DNA of 49,445 nucleotides. Source: an uncultured Lachnospiraceae bacterium (GTDB lineage: Bacteria; Bacillota; Clostridia; Lachnospirales; Lachnospiraceae). Shown one piece after another: positions 41,591 to 49,408 of the stretch. Both the position numbers and the translations under genes were made by a program. The stretch lies in contig URCR01000022.1 of assembly GCA_900546325.1 (NCBI GenBank), positions 1 to 49,445 of the forward strand, read 5' to 3'. Every line of letters begins with the position of its first letter. Position 1 is the stretch's first letter. The notes beneath the pieces are model-generated. The model was not told where the DNA came from and searched no databases. It was given only the letters and a program-made list of their open reading frames with translations.

Positions 41591-42349
41591 CTAAAAAATA
41601 TTTCTGCCACTGAAAATCTCGATCATTTCCCTCCTCAGACTGTTGATGATTTCCAGTCTCTTGGTCGGCGGCAGTTCATAGACATCCGTCTTAAATAGAT
41701 AATCCTGAAGGTCCAGTTCTTTTACCATCATCTTCGTGTGGAACAGATTGGCCTCATATACATTGATGTCGGTCGCGTCGTATCTTCTTAAAATCTCCGG
41801 CATGATATATTCCTGGATCGATGCGATCTTGTGATCCATAAACAATTTCTTCCCATCCACATCTCTTGTAAATCCCCGGATCCGGTAGTCCATTGTAATA
41901 ATATCGGAATCAAAAGACTGAATCAGATAATTCAATGTCGAAAGCGGCGTGATCTCCCCGCATGTTCCAACTTCAATATCTACCCGGAACGTGGCAAGGC
42001 AGCTCTCCGGATGATATTCCGGATAAGTATGGACAGTCACATGACTCTTATCTAAATGGGCAAGCTGGATTTCACCGCTTGGCAATTTGCTCTCCTCCGA
42101 GATTAAAATCGTCACGGGAGCCCCCTGAGGCTCATAATCCTGCTTCGCAATATTTAAGATCTTCGCACCGATCATGTCCGTCAGATTCACAAGAATATTC
42201 GTAAGCCGCTCCGAATTATACTGCTCATCAATATATGCCACGTAATCTTTCTGCTCCCGCGCCGTCTTCGCATAGCAGATATCGTAAATATTAAAACTTA
42301 ATACTTTTGTAAGATTATTAAATCCATACAGTCTGATTTTATTTTCCAT
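41591..42349 (-). CDS. speD: S-adenosylmethionine decarboxylase proenzyme (long bacterial type)
   Basis: The start at 42349 (MENKIRLYGFNNLTKVLSFN) gives 252 residues; GGGGGAAG lies 4-10 bases upstream. The self-cleavage site is in AHLDKSHVTVHTYPE, where the serine becomes the pyruvoyl cofactor. PLSTLNYLIQSFDSDIITMDYRIRGFTRD also matches the long (E. coli-like) SpeD class. It makes the aminopropyl donor for SpeE. It is the first gene of the polyamine operon, preceded by a structured leader or separate RNA with a terminator (42456-42837). Confidence 0.95.
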   Translation of the reverse strand: MENKIRLYGFNNLTKVLSFNIYDICYAKTAREQKDYVAYIDEQYNSERLTNILVNLTDMIGAKILNIAKQDYEPQGAPVTILISEESKLPSGEIQLAHLDKSHVTVHTYPEYHPESCLATFRVDIEVGTCGEITPLSTLNYLIQSFDSDIITMDYRIRGFTRDVDGKKLFMDHKIASIQEYIMPEILRRYDATDINVYEANLFHTKMMVKELDLQDYLFKTDVYELPPTKRLEIINSLRREMIEIFSGRNIF

Positions 42350-42455
42350 TTGTCTTCCCCCAGAATATTTTCTGTATTCCTCCATGCGAACTGCACATTC
42401 TCTCATGCAGTGCCTTTTTTTATTACACAGGACTCCAAAATACCTTCCCAGGTAA

Positions 42456-42499
42456 CAAAAAAACGCAAATAATGTGAATCCATTCCATTACTTGCGTTT
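42456..42499 (-). terminator. Terminator between structured RNA and speD
   Basis: On the minus strand AAACGCAAGTAATG pairs with CATTATTTGCGTTT (14 positions with one mismatch), followed by a run of T. It lies about 107 bases before the speD start. It could end a separate small RNA or act as an attenuator of the polyamine operon. Confidence 0.75.
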
Positions 42500-42837
42500 G
42501 AATCTATATTTTATCCTATCTCAATCCGTATTTCTCTTACTGTAACCGGTATGTTGAAATACCTTTAAGTCTTTTAATAGAATAACAAAGCTTAGAGTCT
42601 ATATAGCAAATACTTTACTTTTACTACTCTTATTGACCATTTCACAAGTTGATGCACGCATTCACGCACTGGTTATAAAGTAACCAACTTATAAAATTGA
42701 GCTTCTAACTCAATCAATAACGGTAATAATATCACCTGTCGGCAGTTGACCCGGCTGTCCGTATGGCCTTGCCCCACAAGTTGTGGGTGGTCAATAAATA
42801 TTTGCATGGAACCCGATTGCTCTGTTCTTCCATGTCC
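42456..42837 (-). ncRNA. Candidate structured noncoding RNA or speD leader
   Basis: The 527-base gap 42350-42876 has no gene. On the minus strand a consensus promoter precedes about 380 bases ending in a terminator. Helices visible in order are: CATGGAA/TTCCATG (42828-42834 with 42805-42811); TATTGACCA (42788-42796) with TGGTCAATA (42631-42639), a 9-bp long-range stem; the hairpin CCCACAA/TTGTGGG (42773-42787); CTG-CCGA-CAG (42736-42745); ATTGAG/CTCAAT (42698-42716); TGGTTA/TAACCA (42670-42686); and GGTAT/ATACC (about 42547-42564). TTGACC can also pair with GGTCAA at about 42745-42751, excluding the long-range stem. I could not match it to a known family. Confidence 0.6.
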
Positions 42838-42842
42838 TATCC

Positions 42843-42871
42843 AGTATACATAATTTTTCTGTTATTGTCAA
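42843..42871 (-). promoter_or_regulatory. Near-consensus promoter of the structured RNA
   Basis: On the minus strand TTGACA (42866-42871), a 17-base spacer and TATACT (42843-42848). Start of transcription would be about 42836-42837, just before the first helix. It is one of the best sigma-A matches in the window and lies six bases after the stop of the cardiolipin synthase fusion gene. Confidence 0.8.
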
Positions 42872-42876
42872 TTAAT

Positions 42877-44979
42877 TCACATTAAAAATCTCGCCCAGGA
42901 TGCAAATAAATCGAGTACTTTGATCCGGAATGCTTTCTTGTCACTGAGATTTCTCGGTTTTTGTCCTTCTTTCAGATCATAATGATGCTCATCTATGACT
43001 TTCAGTGCCTTTTCTTCGTATTTTTCCATCGCCCGATTCATCTGTCCGGTCAATTCCTCGCTGTCTGCCACAAGCATCAGCTCTGTGTCCAGGTAGGCAC
43101 TTCTCATATCCCAGTTAAAGGAACCGATCCCGGTCAGACGCCCGTCGATCGTAAAGCATTTTCCGTGATAAGAAACACCACCGTCATACTCCATGATCTG
43201 CACGCCGGTATCAATGATTTTTCCGCGGTTTCTCTGATAATCCATCGCACCGAATGGATTTCCGTTGTTCGCCACAGAATTTGTCATCATCCGAACTTCT
43301 TTCTCTCCTTCACATACCTCTGCGAGCTGTTCCGTCATCCAGTCGTTGCAGATAATATACGGTGTGTGGAAGAGCACTTCCCGGTCCGCCTGCTTCATCA
43401 GTTCTGTCATCTCATAGTAGACAACCGGCTCTTTTGCGTAGACGTGGATCGGATTGGAGAGCAATGTCATTTTTTTCACTTCGACAGTCTCCTCTGTGTA
43501 ATCCTTTTCTGTGATCCAGTCCGGATGCTCTTTTGCAATCTCCTTGTAGCGTCCGCGCAATTCTTCTTCTGCCGCTTTCACTGAAGGATTCCATTTCCAG
43601 ATTGGACTTTTTCCATATATCTTGCAGTCTGAAAGCTTCCACACGGAGGAAAAATACGCTCTTACCTGCTCTAAAGAGGTGCCTTTGCTTCCTTCCGGTA
43701 CACAGACAAGCATATCCCAGTCATAGTTTTTATACCCCGGCTGGTCTCCTAGGAAGAAATCATACGTGTTTCTGCCTCCTAAAATATACATCGATCGGTC
43801 CACGATCAGATATTTATCATGAAGACGTCCCATCAGTTTCCATGGCTGCCAGAACCGGAGTGGATTATAGATCTTCATCTCCACATTTTCCTGTCCTGCA
43901 AGTGCAAGAAAATAAGGATTGCCCCAGATTGCAGTCACATAAGGAACCCCGTCCGTCACAATCGACACTTTTACACCGCGGTCCGCAGCAGCAAGAAGTG
44001 CCGAAAGTACCTGCTTTCCACTGATGTCCGCCTCCATCGCATAGGAAGATAAAATAATCTCTTCCTTCGCCTGAGAGATCATGCGGATTCGTTCTTCCAG
44101 TGCTTCTCCGTTGTCCGATATGATCTTTGCCCGCTCTCCCGATGCACTGTCTCCATAAAATTTTTCTGCATTGAAATTTCTCTTTGTCTCTTCTGCAATT
44201 TCAGGCTGCTTTAGATATGGAAGCAGAACAGCTGCAGCAATCACAGCGATCATAAATACTGCCAGTGCAATTTTCCACATACAGCCTCTCCTGCCTTTCT
44301 TGCTCGATTCCCCTTCTTCTTCCTCCCGGACCGTCCTCTCCTGCTTCCGCTTTTTCTTCTCTTCCTCTGGCACATTCTCTGTGGAAACATGGCCTGCTTC
44401 CTTTTTGAAACTTTCATCTATGATACTTTTCCACGCTTTCCGGTACATGTTCAGATACAATGCCAGTGAAACAAGCATAACTATGACTGCAATTTCCACA
44501 AGAATATTGACCATCATAATCGACATTCCCGGAAGGACCAACACAAGGAGCATCACAAGATCAAGCACCGCAGTACAGACCTTTCCATGCTTCTGTGCTC
44601 CGTTCATCCGGTAATTTTTCTTCATCATATACAGTCCAAGCAGCGCCATCAGGCACTCTTTTCCCAAAAATACGAAAAGCAGAAGCCCCATCGCCGGATA
44701 TTTGCAGGAAAAACTGATCGCCATCGCTCCTTGTGTCAGCTTATCGGCCACCGGGTCTAAGATCTTTCCAAACTCCGTCACCATATGGAACCTTCTTGCA
44801 ATCTTTCCGTCAAAAAGATCCGTCAAAAAAGAAATCAACAATACAATCGCGGCCATATAATACTCTTCTGTGGTCTCTGCCCGGATATAAAGGAACAGAT
44901 AAACCGGAATCAGCAGAATCCGAAAATATCCCATCAGATTCGGAATGGAAAAATATTCCTTCAAAATATGTTCTTTCAT
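42877..44979 (-). CDS. CDP-alcohol phosphatidyltransferase / phospholipase D fusion (cardiolipin synthesis)
   Basis: The start at 44979 (AAAGGAGG 6-7 bases upstream) gives 700 residues. Residues about 1-190 are a PgsA-like membrane domain whose signature is complete (DLFDGKIARRF-x5-GKILDPVADK, i.e. D-x2-D-G-x2-A-R-x8-G-x3-D-x3-D). A charged Lys/Glu linker (about 200-235) and one membrane segment follow. Then come two PLD domains, each with an HKD motif: RLHDKYLIVD plus GGRN, and SYHGKCFTID plus GSFNWD. One polypeptide could therefore make phosphatidylglycerol(-phosphate) and convert it to cardiolipin. Which alcohol the first domain uses is not shown by the sequence. Confidence 0.92.
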   Translation of the reverse strand: MKEHILKEYFSIPNLMGYFRILLIPVYLFLYIRAETTEEYYMAAIVLLISFLTDLFDGKIARRFHMVTEFGKILDPVADKLTQGAMAISFSCKYPAMGLLLFVFLGKECLMALLGLYMMKKNYRMNGAQKHGKVCTAVLDLVMLLVLVLPGMSIMMVNILVEIAVIVMLVSLALYLNMYRKAWKSIIDESFKKEAGHVSTENVPEEEKKKRKQERTVREEEEGESSKKGRRGCMWKIALAVFMIAVIAAAVLLPYLKQPEIAEETKRNFNAEKFYGDSASGERAKIISDNGEALEERIRMISQAKEEIILSSYAMEADISGKQVLSALLAAADRGVKVSIVTDGVPYVTAIWGNPYFLALAGQENVEMKIYNPLRFWQPWKLMGRLHDKYLIVDRSMYILGGRNTYDFFLGDQPGYKNYDWDMLVCVPEGSKGTSLEQVRAYFSSVWKLSDCKIYGKSPIWKWNPSVKAAEEELRGRYKEIAKEHPDWITEKDYTEETVEVKKMTLLSNPIHVYAKEPVVYYEMTELMKQADREVLFHTPYIICNDWMTEQLAEVCEGEKEVRMMTNSVANNGNPFGAMDYQRNRGKIIDTGVQIMEYDGGVSYHGKCFTIDGRLTGIGSFNWDMRSAYLDTELMLVADSEELTGQMNRAMEKYEEKALKVIDEHHYDLKEGQKPRNLSDKKAFRIKVLDLFASWARFLM

Positions 44980-45111
44980 ATACTCCTCCTTTGTCTGTTC
45001 TCGTCCCCCCTGACACTCCCCATAGCGAAGTGAATCCACTGAAAAAACGGATACCACTGTCTGCATCTGGTGCAGTGAAAAATAAGCTTCTGCTCCATTG
45101 ACAATATAACA

Positions 45112-45139
45112 ACTATAGCATATTCCAACTAAAAATCAA
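45112..45139 (-). promoter_or_regulatory. Promoter of the cardiolipin synthase fusion gene
   Basis: On the minus strand TTGATT (45134-45139), a 16-base spacer and TATAGT (45112-45117), about 130 bases before the start codon. Confidence 0.5.
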
Positions 45140-45197
45140 CGTCACTTTCAGAAAAAGAAACAAACTTTACACTTTTGTTTCTATATTCTGTAAAAAA

Positions 45198-45245
45198 GCA
45201 AAAAACCTCCGACAGACATCTTATCTTTTCCGTCTGCCGAAGGTT
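45198..45245 (-). terminator. Terminator after SseB-like gene
   Basis: On the minus strand AACCTTCGGCAGAC pairs with GTCTGTCGGAGGTT (14 positions, with G-U pairs), followed by TTTTTTG. It lies about 40 bases past the stop at 45284. Confidence 0.82.
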
Positions 45246-45283
45246 CTGATCCTTCTGTGCTCTCTTATTGTTTCTTTTCCCGC

Positions 45284-46084
45284 TTACGCCTCTGGCTGTT
45301 TCTCCTCCGGCTGCTGCTGTTTCGGACGCGCCATATCTAATTTGATATTCACTGCATTTGGATTGATGATCACACCTTTTGCTTCCGGCGCCAGAAATTT
45401 AGGCAGATTCGCAAACTCTATGATCGCTGCTTTTAAGTTCTTTTCCTTATTGAACTTATTAAATTCCTGCACATCCGTAAATAACGGCTGATACATCTGT
45501 CCGTCTTTTTCTCTCAGAATCGGAACCTGCTGCCCTTCTTTCTGCACTGCGACAATGTATTTCCCTCTGCGGAAATGTGCCAGCATCTCCTCATTTAACT
45601 CCTTGAGTTCCTCCGGAATGCTGCCCTCTCTCTTCTTCCGGAATGCCTGTGCAAAATACAGCGCTGTCAAATGTAATTCCGGATTCTCAACGCGGATCTG
45701 TCCTTCCGGAAGATGATCTCCATCCGGTCTCCGGATCAATTCGTCCAACTGCACTGTCGTCTCTATCACAGTCCCCTTGTTCACTCGCAGACAATTTGCC
45801 CCCATCGGCAGAAGACTAATGTAAAATGATAACAGTGACTCATTTTTTACCGATACAACCTGAACCGGCTCTCCCTGCTCTAACAGGCGGACCGCCTCCT
45901 GCTTTGCCGCCTGCTCATTGACAAATACAAGCACCTCATCGTCATAAGTCTCCTCGTCACAGACAACATACGGCATTTTCGTACATGCAGACATCAGCAC
46001 ATAGAGCATGTCTGCATGTCTTAAAAGCGGCAATGTATTTTTCTTAATCTCCTCCGCACTCAGTTCTTTTTCACTCATTTCCAA
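45284..46084 (-). CDS. SseB-family protein
   Basis: This 266-residue cytoplasmic protein has two SseB-like modules: LLRHADMLYVLMSACTK ... VLVFVNEQAAKQEAV ... PMGANCLRVNKG in the N-terminal half, and IVAVQKEGQQVPILREKDGQMYQPLFTDVQEFNKFN ... GVIINPNAVNIKLD in the C-terminal half. The end is Gln/Pro/Glu-rich. SseB-like proteins are of poorly defined function and are often called enhanced serine sensitivity proteins. It is a single gene with its own terminator; the 368-base gap upstream (46085-46452) holds only the terminator at 46321. Confidence 0.85.
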   Translation of the reverse strand: MEMSEKELSAEEIKKNTLPLLRHADMLYVLMSACTKMPYVVCDEETYDDEVLVFVNEQAAKQEAVRLLEQGEPVQVVSVKNESLLSFYISLLPMGANCLRVNKGTVIETTVQLDELIRRPDGDHLPEGQIRVENPELHLTALYFAQAFRKKREGSIPEELKELNEEMLAHFRRGKYIVAVQKEGQQVPILREKDGQMYQPLFTDVQEFNKFNKEKNLKAAIIEFANLPKFLAPEAKGVIINPNAVNIKLDMARPKQQQPEEKQPEA

Positions 46085-46320
46085 ACCCGTTCCTTCCTGT
46101 CAACCGTCTCTGTCACCATCTAAATGCCGGTCAACGATACTATCAAAAGCGAAATTGCTCCGCTTTTTGTGCTCTTTGAAAGTCCTCTTTCCTTTTGCAC
46201 CACAATAAATTCATTATACATGATATGCAATCCAAAGTATAGATGTAACCGGAAAACTTTTCAAAATGTTTCTGCGTCAATCTTGCAGAGACCTGTTTTT
46301 TTGCTGTACCGGATAAGATC

Positions 46321-46367
46321 AAAAACACGCCCTGCCTGGTGTTGATTCACCATCCGGCAGGACGTGC
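46321..46367 (-). terminator. Terminator of yedE-tusA operon
   Basis: On the minus strand GCACGTCCTGCC ... GGTG pairs with CACC ... GGCAGGGCGTG, followed by TTTTTG. It lies about 85 bases past the tusA stop codon. The rest of the gap 46085-46452 shows no other feature. Confidence 0.75.
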
Positions 46368-46452
46368 TTCTTTCATCTGATAATCGCGCACTTTTTTCCT
46401 GTATTTTCCATGCGCTTCCCTTACTTACAATGCGGGTGGTTCCCCGCCTGTC

Positions 46453-46656
46453 TTACTCAATGATAATCTCAAATTCAGATCCGACTTCCTTAGATCTGCA
46501 AGTCTTCCCGTGGCTCTTTGCGTACTTTTCCACATTCATCTTCTGATTCACTTCACTTACAAGCACCTTCACTGGTCCTTTTGCTCCTTTTAATGCATCC
46601 GCTGTCATCATCAGCGGCTCCGGACAGGAAAGTCCTCTTGCATCTACTTCTTTCAT
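46453..46656 (-). CDS. tusA: TusA/YedF-type sulfurtransferase-like protein
   Basis: The start at 46656 gives 67 residues; the longer frame overlaps the yedE end. The TusA signature CPEP lies in VDARGLSCPEPLMMTADAL, with Cys as the persulfide or perselenide carrier. NVEKYAKSHGKTCRSKEVGSEFEIIIE completes the small fold. Together with yedE it forms the YedE-YedF pair linked to selenium metabolism. RBS-like GAGG lies about 9 bases before the ATG. Confidence 0.9.
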   Translation of the reverse strand: MKEVDARGLSCPEPLMMTADALKGAKGPVKVLVSEVNQKMNVEKYAKSHGKTCRSKEVGSEFEIIIE

Positions 46657-46693
46657 ACTGTCAACCTCTTTTCCTTCTGATATTTCTTCTCCT

Positions 46694-47785
46694 CTATTTG
46701 CGCTTATTTCCTGCAAACGCAATGATCAACAATACAACGATACAAATCACTCCGGCAATTTTCCCCTGAACTGCAGGTCCTCCGACAACTGCCTCTGTCT
46801 CTGCCGTGGCAGCAGCCGCCGCTGCAGAAGCAAGTTTCAGGTTATGACAAAGTGCAGCACCAACGAACATTCCGGCAACTGTCACCGCTGCATCGGAAGA
46901 TCCCTGCCCTGCCAGTACAAGCTGGCGAAGCGGACATCCACCCGCAAGTGTTGCTGCCAGTCCTACAATATACATTCCGATTATATTCCACAGATGCTGT
47001 GCGTGTGCAACCGGCTGTCCGGAAAATCCTAAGTGGAAATTTCCTGTTGCAATGTTGTAGATCAGCATTACACCAAACAAAGCTGCAATGACTGAAAACA
47101 AGTCAAAATTCTTCATCAGAATGATGTCGCGGATACTTCCCGCAAAACACATTCTCGTCTTCTGTGCAAGCGCACCAAATACAATTCCCCCAAGCAGAGC
47201 TAACAGTACCGGTGCATGCATGCTTCCAGGTCCTTTTTCGCTTGCGATCAAAAGTGAAGATCCCATCAGGATCAGCACAAGAATTCCAAGCATGAATACC
47301 GGAAGTACCGCACCGTTCATCTGATTTGTTTCATGCGCTCTTCCAAGACTGAACCCTTTCTTCAGCGCTACAATTCCTGTTGCAATTCCTGCCACAAATC
47401 CGATCAGCGCCACATATGCATTGAGATCTCCCGCTGCCATACGAAGCACCATGCGAAGCGGACATCCGAGAAACAACAATGCCCCGATCATAATCATCAT
47501 CCCAAGCGCGAAACGGATCATCGGTGATGATCCCGCTGTTGAGCGGTATTCCTTCGTTACAATTGAAATCACAAATGCCCCCAGCACGATTCCAATGATT
47601 TCCGGTCTTGCATACTGCACGACTGCCGCCTGGTGCATTCCAAGTGCACCCGCTGTATCACGGATAAAACATGCGACACAGATCGCCATATTCCCCGGAT
47701 TTCCAAAAATTGCCAGCACTACTGCGACTAACCCGCACAGGGCGCCACCCACTGCCAGCTTTGCCTTTGAATCTGTTAAATTCAT
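46694..47785 (-). CDS. yedE: YeeE/YedE-family putative selenium/sulfur transporter
   Basis: The start at 47785 (GGAGGGAATGAG directly upstream) gives 363 residues. The membrane protein has about ten hydrophobic segments and the family's repeated Cys motifs: NMAICVACFIRDTAGALG, LFLGCPLRMVLRMAAGD, QKTRMCFAGSIRDI and LAGGCPLRQLVLAGQG. These cysteines are thought to relay thiosulfate- or selenium-type species across the membrane. The pairing with TusA/YedF follows the arrangement seen in selenium-using bacteria. selD is not in this window. Confidence 0.94.
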   Translation of the reverse strand: MNLTDSKAKLAVGGALCGLVAVVLAIFGNPGNMAICVACFIRDTAGALGMHQAAVVQYARPEIIGIVLGAFVISIVTKEYRSTAGSSPMIRFALGMMIMIGALLFLGCPLRMVLRMAAGDLNAYVALIGFVAGIATGIVALKKGFSLGRAHETNQMNGAVLPVFMLGILVLILMGSSLLIASEKGPGSMHAPVLLALLGGIVFGALAQKTRMCFAGSIRDIILMKNFDLFSVIAALFGVMLIYNIATGNFHLGFSGQPVAHAQHLWNIIGMYIVGLAATLAGGCPLRQLVLAGQGSSDAAVTVAGMFVGAALCHNLKLASAAAAAATAETEAVVGGPAVQGKIAGVICIVVLLIIAFAGNKRK

Positions 47786-47909
47786 CTCATTCCCTCCTCT
47801 GGTTTCTTCTGTTTCTTCTGAATCCGCCAATTTGACAGATATTTCAGAAAACAACCTTTATTATCAGTATAAAATTCTCCATTGCCCTCGTCCAATCAAT
47901 ATTCATAAT

Positions 47910-47954
47910 AAACGGGCACTATTTATAGTTTTCTTCTATAAATAGTGCCCGTTT
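47910..47954. terminator. Perfect 19-bp bidirectional terminator
   Basis: AAACGGGCACTATTTATAG (47910-47928) and its exact complement (47936-47954) with a 7-base loop. It follows the AEC transporter gene on the minus strand and precedes yedE. T-rich bases follow on both strands. Confidence 0.82.
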
Positions 47955-47987
47955 TCCTCCCAAACCTGTTTTTTCTTTCCGGCAGCC

Positions 47988-48899
47988 TTACAGAATAAAA
48001 AGCAGTACTGCCACAATCAAAACGATGCTGACTACAATCGAAATAGAATTCACTGCACTCGCCAGTCCCACATCTCCTTTTAGATCTCCGGTAAATGCCG
48101 GTGCCGCAGAAGCAATCGGACTGAAACAGAGAATCACAAGTGCCTGGCGATATTCCAGCTGGAACGGAAGCAGGAAATAAAAGGCAAGTGCCAGAACGAT
48201 TGACACCGCATATCTCACACTCAGAATTTTGACAATCTTACCAATCTGCTCCCGGTTCCCGGACAGCTTAAACCCCACGCCGATCATCAGCATTGCCATA
48301 AATGCATTTCCATTTGCAATCACTTTCGTGAAAGATACAACCGGAGCAGGCAGGCTCAGATGAAACAATGACAACACTGTCATCAGCAGGTACGCGTCAA
48401 ACGGCACCGACTTGAGCAAAGTCTTAAAAATTTTCCCGATTCGGAAACCTCCGCCCTCACCTTTCGCCATTGAAGCGACACTGTACGCACCTCCCAGACA
48501 GATAAAGGAATTTCCAGAATCAAACAAACTGGTCGCCACCATCCCTGCAGGACCAAGAAAGTTTTGCACAAATGGCATCGTGAAATTCCCGATATTATAA
48601 CCGCTCATATTTAAAACAGAAAAAGCCCGCTCTTCTTTTGATTTTCCTGCGCTGATCAGCCATCCGGCTCCAATTAAAATCACACCGCCGCCAAGACCCA
48701 GAAGACTGATCAAAAGCATAGACGGCTCCAGACCCATCCCCGAAAAATTAGAGACGATCGCCGCCGGAAGCGTAATCTTCAACACAATTCTGGAAATGAC
48801 ATAGAAGTCTTCTTCCTTAAAAAATCCCCGTCTTCGCAGCACATAGCCGAGAATGATAATGGCAATAAATGAAATCGCCTGCATTAATATTTCTCCCAT
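47988..48899 (-). CDS. AEC-family (auxin efflux carrier-like) transporter
   Basis: This 303-residue membrane protein has about ten segments with inverted-repeat symmetry: SFIAIIILGYVLRRRGFF, VLNMSGYNIGNFTMPFVQNFLGPAG, and the C-terminal half MAMLMIGVGFKL ... LVILCFSPIASAAPAFTGDLKGDVGLASAVNSISI. Bacterial AEC members export malate, lactate or related anions; the substrate here is unknown. It is monocistronic, divergent from the truncated binding-protein gene. Confidence 0.92.
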   Translation of the reverse strand: MGEILMQAISFIAIIILGYVLRRRGFFKEEDFYVISRIVLKITLPAAIVSNFSGMGLEPSMLLISLLGLGGGVILIGAGWLISAGKSKEERAFSVLNMSGYNIGNFTMPFVQNFLGPAGMVATSLFDSGNSFICLGGAYSVASMAKGEGGGFRIGKIFKTLLKSVPFDAYLLMTVLSLFHLSLPAPVVSFTKVIANGNAFMAMLMIGVGFKLSGNREQIGKIVKILSVRYAVSIVLALAFYFLLPFQLEYRQALVILCFSPIASAAPAFTGDLKGDVGLASAVNSISIVVSIVLIVAVLLFIL

Positions 48900-49010
48900 A
48901 ACATCTCTCCCAAACTTTTTATTCCTGTCAATTTTTACATTTCAGTTACTTACTATAACACGACTTTCCAAAAAAAATCAATGCACTTGAACGTTTTCGA
49001 TTGTTCTATT

Positions 49011-49043
49011 CGGGAAACACATTTTCCCGCCGCCTCATATACT
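49011..49043 (+). promoter_or_regulatory. Promoter with palindrome before truncated binding-protein gene
   Basis: TATACT (49038-49043) is a good -10. The -35 region is covered by the perfect inverted repeat CGGGAAA-CACAT-TTTCCCG (49011-49029), a likely operator. The coding start follows GGAGGAAAAGATT. Confidence 0.5.
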
Positions 49044-49079
49044 AATAGAAATCATAAAAATCTTTTGGAGGAAAAGATT

Positions 49080-49355
49080 ATGAAAAAGCGAACAATTGCA
49101 TATCTGATTACCGCTGCCGTTCTCACACTCTCTGTCAGTGGATGCGGCAGTGAAAAAACAGAAGAAAAAGCCAAACAGCCTGCCAAGCAGGAACCGACCA
49201 AAGTTATCTTAAACGAAGTTGCCCACTCTATTTTTTACGCACCGATGTACGCGGCGATTGAAAATGGATATTTTGAGGATGAGGGGCTTGATGTCACTCT
49301 GAATACTGGATTTGGGGTTACATACTTAGTACAAAACAAATTCACACTAAGATGA
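49080..49355 (+). pseudogene. Truncated NitT/TauT-type ABC substrate-binding lipoprotein
   Basis: The start at 49080 (TGGAGG 9-10 bases upstream) opens a lipoprotein signal (KKRTIAYLITAAVLTLSVSGC), a linker, and the classic SsuA/NMT1-like beginning VILNEVAHSIFYAPMYAAIENGYFEDEGLDVTLNTGFG. After GFG, where family members continue with A-D-K-type residues, 12 unrelated residues (VTYLVQNKFTLR) lead to a stop. A family protein would be about 320 residues. The break is at about 49316. No frame on the right continues it, so the rest was lost or displaced by an insertion. Confidence 0.75.
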
Positions 49356-49372
49356 TACGATATATGCTTTCT

Positions 49373-49408
49373 TTATCCTCCCCTCATTGTGAAGGGAGGA
49401 TATTTTTA
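49373..49408 (+). terminator. Terminator after truncated gene
   Basis: ATCCTCCC (49375-49382) pairs with GGGAGGAT (49394-49401), followed by ATTTTTAT. It may belong to DNA that replaced the remainder of the binding-protein gene. Confidence 0.7.

Noticed and set aside
42720..42840. Idea that the structured RNA is a TnpB/IscB guide RNA (omega RNA/HEARO)
   Set aside because: The GGCCATACGGACAGCC-like segment is suggestive, but no nuclease ORF, transposon end or guide boundary is visible, and the element has its own promoter and terminator. It is kept only as an unassigned RNA.
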